Shown piece by piece: positions 35,644 through 46,682 of a stretch of 57,442 bases of DNA (position 1 is the stretch's first letter; each line of letters opens with the position of its first letter). The notes beneath the pieces are model-generated. The model saw only the letters and a list, made by a program, of their open reading frames with translations. It was not told where the DNA came from and did not search any database. The stretch comes from Streptomyces pseudogriseolus. GTDB taxonomy: Bacteria > Actinomycetota > Actinomycetes > Streptomycetales > Streptomycetaceae. The stretch spans positions 1 to 57,442 of the forward strand of contig MUNG01000016.1 in assembly GCA_002154585.1 (NCBI GenBank), written 5' to 3'. The position numbers and the translations under genes are program-made.

Positions 35644-36759
35644 TTATACGGCGGCGTCCCCGACGAGGTCCCCCTCCTCGAACGGGACGTCGGTGAGCGG
35701 GGCGTCCGCGAACGGATCCTCCCCGAGGCCCCCGCCGAGGGTGCCGGTGAGGAGCCCGCTCATCAGCTCCTCGATGTTCACCTCGGTCGCCCCGGCGGGC
35801 GCCTCCGGCTTCCCGCCCTCGCTGACGCGCAGCACCAGCGCGAGCTTCTTCGGCTTCGCCTTCTCCGCCAGCTTCGCGAGGTCGACGGACACCTCGGTCA
35901 GCTCGCCGTTCTTCAGCGTGAAGTCGGCGCTGACCTTCTTGTTCGGGGCGTCCGCGAAGTCCTTGGCGGTGGGCAGCTCCTCGCCGCCCGGCAGCTCGTT
36001 CTGCAGCGGCTTCAGCGCGCCGAACAGCTCGGTCACCAGCGTGCGGAACGGCGCGGTCGCCGTGATGTGCTCGGTGCCGTCCGAACCGCCGGAGGTGGTG
36101 AGGTCGACGTTCTCGGCGACGGCCTTCTTCAGTGCGTCCGTCAGCTTCTTCTGCGTCCCGGCGTCGAGGCTGGGCTCGTCGGAGGGCGCCTTGCCGCCGA
36201 AGCCCGGCGCCCCGCTCATGCCCTTGCCGGTCTGCTCCAGCTCCTTCTTGGAGAGCTTGATCCAGCCACCCTCGAGGAGCTTCTTGAACGCCCCGGCCTC
36301 GTCCGGCAGTTCACTGGCCGGAGGCATGGGGTTGCCCGTCATCTCCCCGAGCGTCGCGGCGTCGATCCGGACGTAGAAGGAGTCGCCGACCAGCCGGTAC
36401 TCGAGGAGGGCGCCGTCCGGGCCGCCGACCTTCATCGCCATCGCCGTGAAGTCCTTCTCCTCGGACGTCGCGATCGGCTTCTTCGAGTGCATGGACACGC
36501 TGATCGTCGCCTCGCTGAGCAGCTCGGCGATCTCGGGCGTCATCTCCTCGCCCGGCTCCGACTGCTCGGCGTCCAGCGCCAGCAGCGAGTCCACGTCGGT
36601 GTCGAGGTCCAGCTCGAAGGCGAGCGAACGCTCCTTACCGAGCTTGTCGAAGGCGCTGTCCAGCTTCTGTCCGGCGGACAGGTTCTCCACGGTGCCGCAG
36701 GCGGCGGTGCCGGCGAGAACCATGCCGGCGACGGCGGTGGTGGTCAGGGTCTTGCGCAA
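35644..36759 (-). CDS. Putative lipoprotein, LppX/LprG-like
   Basis: A 371-residue exported lipoprotein. The signal MRKTLTTTAVAGMVLAGTAA is followed by Cys21. The mature part alternates strands and helices (SLAFELDLDTDVDSL, ATISVSMHSKKPIA, LVGDSFYVRIDAATLGEM, KKVSADFTLKNGELTEVSVD). This resembles the half-barrel lipid-carrier fold of LppX/LprG or LolA-like proteins; I infer that from the pattern alone. It is rich in Lys and Glu and less GC-biased than its neighbours. It is convergent with nikE and divergent from the 36923 gene; the 163-base gap between them (36760-36922) must hold both promoters. Confidence 0.68.
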   Translation of the reverse strand: MRKTLTTTAVAGMVLAGTAACGTVENLSAGQKLDSAFDKLGKERSLAFELDLDTDVDSLLALDAEQSEPGEEMTPEIAELLSEATISVSMHSKKPIATSEEKDFTAMAMKVGGPDGALLEYRLVGDSFYVRIDAATLGEMTGNPMPPASELPDEAGAFKKLLEGGWIKLSKKELEQTGKGMSGAPGFGGKAPSDEPSLDAGTQKKLTDALKKAVAENVDLTTSGGSDGTEHITATAPFRTLVTELFGALKPLQNELPGGEELPTAKDFADAPNKKVSADFTLKNGELTEVSVDLAKLAEKAKPKKLALVLRVSEGGKPEAPAGATEVNIEELMSGLLTGTLGGGLGEDPFADAPLTDVPFEEGDLVGDAAV

Positions 36760-36922
36760 CGCGAAAATGACGATCTCCTTGTCAAGCGACCGGTCCGGTC
36801 GTCACATCAGACGATCGACCAACTCGAACGGTTGTATGGCAAAAGCGAGTTCACCGGAGAAATCACGCACGGAAGCGGCCCGCCCCCGACTCACCGGCCC
36901 GCACACCGGGAAGAACCGGACC

Positions 36923-37432
36923 ATGTCCACTCACACCACGGCCGCCGCGGGAGTCCAGGTCTGCTCCCTCAAGCGGGACACCCCGCAGACCGTCCCGGCG
37001 AACAGCCCCTACACGGTCATCCGGTTCCCCTTCGGGTCCGCCGAGTCCAGCGACCGCTTCACCATGCACCAGGTCAACCAGCCCGACGGCTACGTGATCA
37101 CCGACTGGGACAACGACCCGCGCTCCGGCCTGATATGGCCCAGCGTGGCCGGCTGGGGAACCCTGTACGCGATGATCCAGTGGGAGGCCGGCAACTACGA
37201 CGAACTCCGCGACCAGTTCGTCCGCGACCCCCTCGGCCTCACCCCCAGCCCCAACGACACCACGGCCACGGAACACCGCCCGCCCAGCCCCGGCATGCAG
37301 TGCTGGACGAAGAGCTGGGGCATCTTCGTCGACCCGGCCGTCCCCCTCGCGGTCCGCGCCACGCACGACGACAGCGTGGCCCGGGACATCGTCCTCGCGG
37401 AGTTCAAGCTGGTGATCCACGAGGCGGCGTGA
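36923..37432 (+). CDS. Conserved protein of unknown function
   Basis: A 169-residue soluble protein starting MSTHTTAAAGVQVCSLKRDT after GGACC. Trp-rich blocks are visible: YVITDWDNDPRSGLIWPSVA, GWGTLYAMIQWEAGNYDELR and QCWTKSWGIFVDP. I recall similar proteins in Streptomyces and their phages, but I cannot name a family or a function. It has no signal peptide and no membrane helix. It is convergent with the SMI1-type gene across a shared terminator. Confidence 0.65.
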   Translation: MSTHTTAAAGVQVCSLKRDTPQTVPANSPYTVIRFPFGSAESSDRFTMHQVNQPDGYVITDWDNDPRSGLIWPSVAGWGTLYAMIQWEAGNYDELRDQFVRDPLGLTPSPNDTTATEHRPPSPGMQCWTKSWGIFVDPAVPLAVRATHDDSVARDIVLAEFKLVIHEAA

Positions 37433-37436
37433 GCAG

Positions 37437-37461
37437 GTGACCCCGGCGGCACGCCCCGGGG

Positions 37462-37465
<4 letters not shown>
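37437..37465. terminator. Bidirectional terminator hairpin
   Basis: GTGACCCCGG (37437-37446) pairs with CCGGGGTCAC (37456-37465) around a 9-base loop. It lies between the convergent genes ending at 37432 and 37462, and the right arm covers the stop codon of the SMI1-type gene. Confidence 0.65.
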
Positions 37466-39429
<1,964 letters not shown>

Positions 39430-39621
39430 GCGGTGATCGTGGCAGGCGCCACTGACAACGCTGCCGCTGCGGGCATTTCGGGGAATTGGTGCCGGGCGCG
39501 TGAAGGAATGCCGTGGCGGTCCACCCGGAGGTGAGTGCATAAGGGACGTCCCGTGGCATGTGTAGCGTGTCAACGCGTCTGTCCCGGGGGTGTCCACGGG
39601 GGTGCCGTGTACGCTGGCTGT

Positions 39622-41277
39622 ATGACGGACAACGCCGCTCCACCGGCCGGCTCCCTTGTCACCGGCTCCGACATCGCTCGGCTGGCCGGAGTCACCCGGG
39701 CCGCCGTCTCCAATTGGCGTCGGCGGTACGAGGACTTCCCCGCGCCCGCCGGAGGATCGGCGAACAGCCCGCTCTACGCCCTTGCCGAGGTCCAGGCCTG
39801 GCTCGCGAAGCAGCGCAAGGGCCAGGAGGTGTCGCCGGAGGTCGAGCTGTGGCAGACGATGCGCGCCGCCTACGGGGAGCAGATGCAGACGGGCCTCGCC
39901 GAGGTGGCGGGACTGCTGGCCGGTGAGGACGCGCCGGAGCCGCCGGACGACGTGGCCGGGCGCGTGCGCGAGCTGAGCCGTACGGCGTCACCCGCCGACG
40001 TCGTGACCGGACTGGCGGAACGTTTCATGGATTCGGCCCGGCGCTCGGGGTCGGACCAGGTGACCTCGGAACGCGTGGTGCGGGCGGTGTGCCACTTCGC
40101 ACCCGAAGTGCCCACCGGCGGGACGGTGTTCGACCCGGCCTGCGGCATCGGATCGCTGCTGCTGTCGGTCGCCGCCGACGAGAAGGCGAGCCGCCGCGGC
40201 CAGGAGATCGACACGGACAGCGCCCGGTTCGCCCAGCTCCGGGCCGACCTCGTGGGCCGGTCGGGGGTGCGCGTCGTCGCGGGCGACTCCCTGCGCGCGG
40301 ACCAGTGGCCGGACCTCAAGGCGGACCTGGTGGTCTGCGACCCCCCGGCCGGTGTGACCGAGTGGGGACGGGAGGAGCTGCTGCTCGACTCGCGCTGGGA
40401 ACTGGGCACCCCGTCCAAGGCCGAGGGGGAGCTGGCCTGGCTCCAGCACGCCTACGCCCACACCGCGCCCGGCGGCCAGGTCCTCATGGTCATGCCCGCG
40501 TCGGTCGCCTACCGCAAGGCGGGCCGGCGCATCAGGGCCGAACTCGTGCGCCGAGGCATCGTGCGCCAGGTGATCGCCCTGCCGCCCGGTACGGCGACGT
40601 CCCACGCCCTCTCCGTGCACCTGTGGTGCCTGCGGCGTCCCATGAACACCGGCGCCGGCGACACGAACCACACCGTGCGCATGGTCGACCTGACCGACAA
40701 CGACCCCGAGGCGAGCCTGGAACCGCGCCCCGACCAGGTCGCGGACGTCCCGCTGATCGAACTGCTGGACGACGTCGTCGACCTGACGCCCGGCAACCAC
40801 ATGCGGGCGCTGCACCGCGACTACCCCGGTGAGTACGCCGCGCTGCGCGAGGATCTGGCGCGGGAGCTGGGCCGGCTCGCCGCTCTGCTGCCCCAGCTCG
40901 CGCCCGGTGACGGACCGGGCGCCCTGGACGCGGCCACGGCCGGCGTCGCGGAGCTCGCCCGCGCCGGGCTGGTCGCCTTCGAGGGGACCGAGCCGGTGTC
41001 GACCAGCGATCAGCTCGACACGGACTATCTGCGGGGCTTCCTGCGCAGTTCGGTCAACGCGCGCAGGTCCACCAGCGCCAGCGGCACCTACCGTCTCGAC
41101 GGCAAGGGCGCGCGCGTTCCCCGCATGGGGATCGACGACCAGCGCCGCTACGGATCGGCCTTCCGGGCCCTGTCCGAGTTCGAGGAGGGGATCCGCAAGG
41201 TCCACGAGCTGAGCCGCCGCCTCGCCGACATCGCCCGCGAGGGCCTGACCACCGGCGCCCTGACCCCGGAGAACTAG
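39622..41277 (+). CDS. HTH-fused N6 DNA methylase-like protein, atypical motif IV
   Basis: A 551-residue protein. The N-terminal HTH/MerR-like domain (about 10-65) reads DIARLAGVTRAAVSNWRRRY with YALAEVQAWLAKQ. A helical middle is followed by an N6-methylase fold: SAM motif I VFDPACGIGSLLL (about 169-181) and motif IV at CDPPAG (240-244). Adenine methylases need Asn/Asp-Pro-Pro-aromatic; here Ala replaces the aromatic residue, so base flipping and catalysis are doubtful. GELAWLQHAYAHTAPGGQVL and VIALPPGTATSHA are typical of type I HsdM-like proteins. The C-terminus resembles a target-recognition helix region (LSRRLADIAREGLTTGAL). It is convergent with the helicase gene and may be its companion. 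Confidence 0.78.
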   Translation: MTDNAAPPAGSLVTGSDIARLAGVTRAAVSNWRRRYEDFPAPAGGSANSPLYALAEVQAWLAKQRKGQEVSPEVELWQTMRAAYGEQMQTGLAEVAGLLAGEDAPEPPDDVAGRVRELSRTASPADVVTGLAERFMDSARRSGSDQVTSERVVRAVCHFAPEVPTGGTVFDPACGIGSLLLSVAADEKASRRGQEIDTDSARFAQLRADLVGRSGVRVVAGDSLRADQWPDLKADLVVCDPPAGVTEWGREELLLDSRWELGTPSKAEGELAWLQHAYAHTAPGGQVLMVMPASVAYRKAGRRIRAELVRRGIVRQVIALPPGTATSHALSVHLWCLRRPMNTGAGDTNHTVRMVDLTDNDPEASLEPRPDQVADVPLIELLDDVVDLTPGNHMRALHRDYPGEYAALREDLARELGRLAALLPQLAPGDGPGALDAATAGVAELARAGLVAFEGTEPVSTSDQLDTDYLRGFLRSSVNARRSTSASGTYRLDGKGARVPRMGIDDQRRYGSAFRALSEFEEGIRKVHELSRRLADIAREGLTTGALTPEN

Positions 41278-41298
41278 GAGCAGGGCGCCGGCCGGACC

Positions 41299-43434
41299 TC
41301 ACGCGACGTGCGCCAGGAACGGGCTCGCCGCTCCGCTCCACGTCACACTCAGCGCCTCCCGCGCCCGCGTGCAGGCGACGAAGAGGAGACAGCGTTCCCG
41401 GAGCAGGTCGGCCTCGTGCTGGAGGGCGTCCGCCTCGAGCGGGGTGATCTCCCGGGCGAACGGCACCGTTCCCTCGCCGACACCCAGGACGGACACGGCC
41501 CGGAACTCCAGGCCCTTCATCGCGTGCATCGTCGCGAGCCGTACCCCTTCGGCGTGCTGCGCCGTCTGGCCCTTGACGCGGAGCACCGGTATCCCGGCGG
41601 CCTTCAGCTTGTCCTCCGCGCTGTCCAGGGAGAGGTTGAAGCGCGCGCACACGCCGATCTCGTGCGGGGCCAGGCCCTCATCCAGCAGTTGCCGCACCCG
41701 GTCCACCAGGGCCTCGGTCTCCTCCTGCCGGGTGGCGTAACCCCGGGCCTGGGGCCGGCCCCCGTGCAGCAGTGAGCGGTACCCGGCGAGCGAATCCGTG
41801 CCCTCGCCGTCGAGCGCGTCGACCGTGACGGGCGCCAGGAGCCGCGCCGACCAGGCGAGAATCTCCTCGGTCGAGCGGTAGTTGACCCGCAACCGGAAGC
41901 TGCGGCCGGCCGTGGCGATGCCCAGGGAGCCGAGGGACACCCGCGAGTCGTAGATCCGCTGGTGCGGGTCGCCGGTGAGGAACAGGTCGTCGGGGCCCGG
42001 AGCCGCGGCGGCGCGCAGCACACGCCACTGCGCGGGGTGCAGGTCCTGCGCCTCGTCGACCACCACATGGGCGTACGGGGCCGGGCCGTCGGCGAGCAGA
42101 CCGGCGGCGCGCGCGCAGACCGCCAGGTGCGTGGTCTCACCGCGGTCCCGCAGCAGCCGCTCGAACCGCTCCACCCCGCCCCACACCTCCCGGCGCCGCG
42201 CGGGTCCGAGCCCGGTGCCGCGTCCCCGGCGGCTCGCGGCGAGGTAGGCGTCGAGGTCGCGGAGGTCCTGGGCGAGGACGACGTGCCGGTACTCCTGCGC
42301 CAGGAACCGGGCGGTGAACGGCAGATCCAGCTGCTTGACGACCTTCTCCCACAACTGCCGCTGCTCCCGGTCCCCGACCGGCTTGGGCGCGGTCGCGGAC
42401 GCGGCCCGCACCACACCGTTGGCGTACGCGTCCACCGTGGTCACGTCGACCCGGGCCAGCAGCGTCTCGTCCTCGTCGAGGAGCAGGCCGAGCATGTCGC
42501 GCAGGCCGGCGGCGAGCGCGTTCGTGTACGTGGTGAGCAGGACGCGGCTGTCGTCGGAGCGGCCCAGCAGATGCTTGACGCGGTGCAGGGCCGCCACCGT
42601 CTTGCCCGTACCGGGGCCGCCGGTGACCTGCACGGGGCCCCCGTACGAGGTGCGGTAGGCCACGCGTCGCTGGGAGGGGTGGAGGAAGATCCGCCACGCG
42701 GCGAACGGCTTCTCCAGCGCCTCCTCCAGCTCCCGCGGGCCGGTGACCAGACGGATGCGCGCGGGCGTGTTGGCGATCACCGTGGCCAGGTCCTCGACCG
42801 GCTCGGCGGGCGCGTCGGCGGGCCGGCGGACGGCCACGACGTCCCGGTACACCTCTTCCGGGCCGAACCCCTCGGCGAGGTACTGGAGCACCTCCAGCTG
42901 GTCCTCCGGCAGGAGCGTGGAGAACGCCTCCAGCTGGGCCTTGTCCGCCAGGGAGCGGGCGGCGCGCAGCACCTGGTCGTCGATGCCGAGTTCGCGCAGC
43001 GCGCCGTCGGAGACGTGCTCGAAGAGCAGCCGGGGGGCGGAGCGGGCCGCGTTCTCGTACAGCGGTGTCAGCTCGTCCAGGGCGACGGCGTCGCGCACCT
43101 CCAGGGCCCGGGTCGCGGAGTTGGCGCTGTAGAGGCGTTTCGCGGCCCAGGTGTAGGCGTCGTCGTGCGGCAGCACGTTGACGAGCAGGAAGACGTCGCT
43201 GCCGTCGTCGGGCGCCAGGACGACACCGCGCCAGAAGTCCGTGACGCGGATGGTGCGCATGCGCTTGTCACGGGCGTTCTCGACGGACTCCAGATGCAGT
43301 CCCTTGTCGGCGTTGAGCTCGGCGGCGCTCATGGCCTGGAACTTCGCCATGGCCTTGCGCACTCCGGCCCGGACGGGCTTTTCCAGGGTGTCGTAGCCGT
43401 CCCAGAAACTCTGGGCGAAGGCGAGCCGGGGCAT
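41299..43434 (-). CDS. UvrD-type SF1 helicase with RelE-like N-terminus
   Basis: A 711-residue protein; the start MPRLAFAQSFWDGYDTLEKP follows AAGGAA. Residues 1-95 look like a RelE/ParE fold: LNADKGLHLESVENARDKRM, RTIRVTDFWRGVVL, then VLPHDDAYTWAA. The helicase has Walker A TGGPGTGKTVAAL (Lys278), motif II DEAQD at 460-464, motif III LTGDPHQRIYDSR, motif IV LRVNYRSTEEIL, motif V VRLATMHAMKGLEFRAV and motif VI LLFVACTRAREAL. All helicase motifs look intact. It lies 59 bases downstream of the McrC-like gene on the same strand, so mcrB-mcrC-helicase probably form one operon. The RelE-like part may bind RNA or the ribosome, or regulate the helicase; this is open. Confidence 0.82.
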   Translation of the reverse strand: MPRLAFAQSFWDGYDTLEKPVRAGVRKAMAKFQAMSAAELNADKGLHLESVENARDKRMRTIRVTDFWRGVVLAPDDGSDVFLLVNVLPHDDAYTWAAKRLYSANSATRALEVRDAVALDELTPLYENAARSAPRLLFEHVSDGALRELGIDDQVLRAARSLADKAQLEAFSTLLPEDQLEVLQYLAEGFGPEEVYRDVVAVRRPADAPAEPVEDLATVIANTPARIRLVTGPRELEEALEKPFAAWRIFLHPSQRRVAYRTSYGGPVQVTGGPGTGKTVAALHRVKHLLGRSDDSRVLLTTYTNALAAGLRDMLGLLLDEDETLLARVDVTTVDAYANGVVRAASATAPKPVGDREQRQLWEKVVKQLDLPFTARFLAQEYRHVVLAQDLRDLDAYLAASRRGRGTGLGPARRREVWGGVERFERLLRDRGETTHLAVCARAAGLLADGPAPYAHVVVDEAQDLHPAQWRVLRAAAAPGPDDLFLTGDPHQRIYDSRVSLGSLGIATAGRSFRLRVNYRSTEEILAWSARLLAPVTVDALDGEGTDSLAGYRSLLHGGRPQARGYATRQEETEALVDRVRQLLDEGLAPHEIGVCARFNLSLDSAEDKLKAAGIPVLRVKGQTAQHAEGVRLATMHAMKGLEFRAVSVLGVGEGTVPFAREITPLEADALQHEADLLRERCLLFVACTRAREALSVTWSGAASPFLAHVA

Positions 43435-43493
43435 ACGGTGTGTTCCTTTCCGTCGGACTTCAGTCGGGCTTCCGTCGGCTTGATGGGCGTGGG

Positions 43494-44747
43494 TCACGCG
43501 GGGGTGCGGGCGCGGGCCAGGCGTACGGCGATGTCGCGCAGCGCCGACAGCAGTTGCCCCGGCTCTCGGGACAGGTCGACGCTGTGCTGGTGCAGCAGCA
43601 CGCCGCGCCCGTCCGCGCCCGCCGCCGTCCCGCGCACCTCGTGGAAGCGCGTGGGCAGCCGCCCCGCCGCGTACACCAGGTGCGCCTCGCGCAGGCCGAG
43701 CACCGTGGCGTACGCCAGCGCCTGGTACAGGTCGGCGTTGAGGCGGCCGTCGCCCTTCTCCACCTTGTACTTGGCGTCGACGACGGCGACCGGCGTCCGG
43801 CCGTCACGGGTGCGCACCACGAGGTCGGGACGGATCCGTACGAGTCCCGCGGTGTCGAGGTGGTGCGTGTCCTGGAGCCGGGCGGTCAGGCCGTGCTCCT
43901 TCAGCGCCTCGCTCAGGGCGACGGTGACGAAGTCCTCGAACAGCTGGTTCATGTCGATCAGGAAGCCGTCCACGGCGAGCGGATCGGCGCCCGGCGGCGT
44001 GTGCTCGGGCGAGGAGCCGCGCAGGACGGCCTCACAGAGCCGCAGGGTTGGCTGGTAGCGGGAGTTGAGCCGGGAGGGCTGCCAGCGCGGCAGTTCCTGC
44101 CCCCGGACCAGGGGCAGCGCGTCGGCGAGCCGGACCCGCTGGTGGGCCAGGCGCCGCCGCACGGGGCCGGGAACGCCGGGCAGGCGCAGCAGCCGCTCGA
44201 CGGCGGCCCGCAGGATGCGGTTCTCGGCGGTGTCCGCGGTGTAGTCGTCGTACGCGATCTCCACGGGCGGCGTGCGGCCGAAGTGCCGTCTGATCTGCTC
44301 GGCCTCGAGGATGCGCCCGCGCACCACCAGCGAGGACTCCTCCACCTCCCGGTAGCCCTGGAGGACCCCTTGGCGCAGCGCCGCGTCGATCCGCCGCTCC
44401 ACGGCGTGGGCGAGCGCGGGCACCACGTCGTCGTACGCGCCGGTGTCGACGGTGCCCTCCCGGTCGTCGTGCCAGGCCCGTTCCGGGGCGAGGCTGAACC
44501 CGAGAAGGAAGAAGATCCGGCTCACCGGGGTCTTGGGCATGATCCGCACGATCGGCCCGCCGGGCGTGCGCAGCGCGCCGACCCGGCTGCCCGCCCGCAG
44601 CAGCCAGTGCCCGTCACGGGCCGGGTCCGGCGTGACGCTCCGGAGTATCCCTGAGGCGGCGAGGGCCCGGCCGGCCGCGGCGCCGAGCGGCACGGAGACG
44701 GCGGGTCCGTACTCGCGCAGCACCACGTCCGGCACGGGCTCGGTCAT
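43494..44747 (-). CDS. McrC-like PD-(D/E)XK nuclease subunit
   Basis: A 417-residue McrC-family protein; the start is MTEPVPDVVLREYGPAVSVP. The N-terminal domain has GGPIVRIMPKTPVSRIFFLL. The middle carries the McrC signature VVRGRILEAEQIRRHFGR and YTADTAENRILRAAVERLL, then the ESRYQP-like region NSRYQPTLRLCEAVL. The C-terminal nuclease core is IRPDLVV (Asp308) and VVDAKYK (Asp324, Lys326), with a full catalytic set. In McrBC systems this subunit cuts DNA when driven by the GTPase McrB. The ATG overlaps the mcrB stop (ATGA). Confidence 0.86.
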   Translation of the reverse strand: MTEPVPDVVLREYGPAVSVPLGAAAGRALAASGILRSVTPDPARDGHWLLRAGSRVGALRTPGGPIVRIMPKTPVSRIFFLLGFSLAPERAWHDDREGTVDTGAYDDVVPALAHAVERRIDAALRQGVLQGYREVEESSLVVRGRILEAEQIRRHFGRTPPVEIAYDDYTADTAENRILRAAVERLLRLPGVPGPVRRRLAHQRVRLADALPLVRGQELPRWQPSRLNSRYQPTLRLCEAVLRGSSPEHTPPGADPLAVDGFLIDMNQLFEDFVTVALSEALKEHGLTARLQDTHHLDTAGLVRIRPDLVVRTRDGRTPVAVVDAKYKVEKGDGRLNADLYQALAYATVLGLREAHLVYAAGRLPTRFHEVRGTAAGADGRGVLLHQHSVDLSREPGQLLSALRDIAVRLARARTPA

Positions 44748-46558
44748 GCCGGCCGCTCGCGCAGCGCGTCGAGGCCGTAGCGGGCGGCGATGTCGACGCC
44801 CTCGCCGTAGTGGTGCTCCTCCAGCAGCGGCAGGATCTTCGTGCGCCAGGTCCGTTCGAGGCCGCCGTCGCGGTACACGCCCGGCTTCATCAGGTACGAG
44901 GGGCCGATGGCGAAGTCGGCGTCGTCGACGCGGGAGTTGAGGGCGTCGAGGAGGCGGGCCGGCTCCGCGTCGCGCCCTTCGCGCGCTAGCCAGCGGGCGA
45001 GCAGGCCGGCGGTCGGCTCGGTGCGCGGGGACAGCTCCACGAACGCGAAACGGCGCCGCATCGCCGCGTCGACCAGCGCGATGGAGCGGTCGGCGGTGTT
45101 CATCGTGCCGATCACGAAGAGGTTGGGCGGCAGCGGGAAGTCGTCCCCGGAGTAGGTGAGCCGCACGGACCGGTCCCGGTACTCCAGCAGGAAGTACAGC
45201 TCCCCGAAGACCTTGGCCAGGTTGGCGCGGTTGATCTCGTCGATGATCAGGAAGTGCGGGACGTGCCGGTTGCCGTCGCGGGAGGCGAGGTCGGCGAGCT
45301 CCCGCAGCGGGCCGGCGGTGAGCCGGAACGCCACCTCCCGCGTCTCGGGGTCCTCCACCGGACGGAAGCCCTCGAAGAAGTCCTCGTAGGCGTACGACGG
45401 GTGGAACTGCACGATCTTGACCTGCTCCGGGCCGCCGCCGAAGTGCTCGGCGAGCTTCATGGCGAGGTACGTCTTGCCGGTGCCCGGCGGGCCGTAGAAC
45501 ACCAGCTGCTTCTCGTCGAGCAGCAGCTCGCGCAGCTCCTCCAGCCACGCCCGGTCGTGGACGAGCAGCTCCTCGGCGAGGGCCTCGCTGATCCCGGGCA
45601 GCGTCAGCTCCTTGGGCGCCGCGCGCTCCAGGGTGTCCGCGGCCTCCGCCCGGTCGGTCCCGTCCGCCTCGCCGGCGAGCCCGTCCAGGGCGTCGAGGAC
45701 GCCGGTCAGATCGACCACGTCGTGCTGCACGGACAGCTTCTGCCGCAGCTCGCCGGGCAGTTCGTCGTACGGGTGACCGTCGGCCCGCCAGGTGACCGAC
45801 CGGCGCAGGTTGGACAGCCCTCCCGGCGACGTGGTCTGCACGGCGTCTCCGGTGATCCGGCCGAGGTACATCCGGTCGTCGTCGTAGGTCGCCACGGTGT
45901 CGCCGACCCGCATCTGCGTCAGGAACGCGTGCAACTCGTCGACGAGGCCCTGCTTCTGGTGGTACGAGGCCGCTCCTTCGTAGCCCTCCTCGACGAAGCG
46001 CCGCAGCGCGCTCTTCGTCGGGTCGGACTCCTCCAGCGGCGGCAGGTGCGCGCCCGACAGCGACACGAACCCTTCCGCCAGCCACAGCTGCCGCACCAGG
46101 TTGTGCCCCGAGACGTTCGACCCGCGCACCAGCCACGCCTTGTGCGGGGGACGCCAGCCGGTGGACAGGTAGTCGGAGAGCGGGTGCCCCTCGTCGGTGC
46201 GCCAGGACTCGGGGCCGGAGGCGTCGTAGCCGCACACCAGCGCTGCGGCGGCGGACGAGGAGTTGCACTCGATGTCCCGGGTCGCCACCCACCGCGCGGG
46301 CGCGCCCTCGGGCCGGCCGGGAACGGACGGGGCGTCCACGAGGGCGCCCTCCGCGCGGAGTTCCGCCCGCGACCGGCGGGCATGACGGCCGAGCCCGGGC
46401 CACTCCTCGGCGGTCACGAGGGACCCCTCGCGCAGCAGGAACCGGTTCGTCCCGTTGCCCCCGAACCGCGTCAACAGCCACCCCCGCGCCTCGGCCCCGT
46501 CCTGCGGCAGCCTGATGCGGAACTCGGGCGTGCCGGGGAGACGGTCGGGCTGGGGCAT
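44744..46558 (-). CDS. McrB-like AAA+ protein with N-terminal RAMA-type domain
   Basis: A 604-residue protein; the start MPQPDRLPGTPEFRIRLPQD follows GGAAGG. The N-terminus (about 10-115) resembles the RAMA/DUF4357 domain: REGSLVTAEEWPGLGRHAR, then RDIECNSSSAAAALVCGYD and SGPESW. A second reader-like module (about 200-270) contains MRVGDTVATYDDDRMYLGRI. The AAA+ motor has Walker A GPPGTGKT (Lys362), Walker B FLIIDEINRANLAK (Asp440, Glu441) and the McrB motif GTMNTADRSIALVDAAMRRR. McrB proteins use GTP or ATP to move on modified DNA and activate McrC. The domain set suggests recognition of a modified base. The first genes of the operon face the XRE-ImmA gene across 159 bases. Confidence 0.84.
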   Translation of the reverse strand: MPQPDRLPGTPEFRIRLPQDGAEARGWLLTRFGGNGTNRFLLREGSLVTAEEWPGLGRHARRSRAELRAEGALVDAPSVPGRPEGAPARWVATRDIECNSSSAAAALVCGYDASGPESWRTDEGHPLSDYLSTGWRPPHKAWLVRGSNVSGHNLVRQLWLAEGFVSLSGAHLPPLEESDPTKSALRRFVEEGYEGAASYHQKQGLVDELHAFLTQMRVGDTVATYDDDRMYLGRITGDAVQTTSPGGLSNLRRSVTWRADGHPYDELPGELRQKLSVQHDVVDLTGVLDALDGLAGEADGTDRAEAADTLERAAPKELTLPGISEALAEELLVHDRAWLEELRELLLDEKQLVFYGPPGTGKTYLAMKLAEHFGGGPEQVKIVQFHPSYAYEDFFEGFRPVEDPETREVAFRLTAGPLRELADLASRDGNRHVPHFLIIDEINRANLAKVFGELYFLLEYRDRSVRLTYSGDDFPLPPNLFVIGTMNTADRSIALVDAAMRRRFAFVELSPRTEPTAGLLARWLAREGRDAEPARLLDALNSRVDDADFAIGPSYLMKPGVYRDGGLERTWRTKILPLLEEHHYGEGVDIAARYGLDALRERPA

Positions 46559-46609
46559 GGGTGACCTTCCGGGAGACGAGGTCGACATGAACACTGCACA
46601 CCCTAAGTG

Positions 46610-46622
46610 TTGACACTGTCAA
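46610..46622. promoter_or_regulatory. Palindrome TTGACA-C-TGTCAA at the mcrB promoter
   Basis: A perfect 6-1-6 palindrome in the divergent gap. It places a consensus -35 hexamer TTGACA on both strands, 52 bases before the mcrB-like start. It could be both promoter and operator. Confidence 0.5.
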
Positions 46623-46682
46623 TTGACCCGTCCCCCCTGGTAGAGAGAGATTACATCCACGGGTGACACGTCAGAAGGTGGA

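Noticed and set aside
39535..39621. Extended start of the HTH-methylase protein
   Set aside because: The extra 29 codons are rich in Cys and Gly and unlike the HTH start of related proteins; MTDNAAPPAGSLVTGSDIAR fits better.
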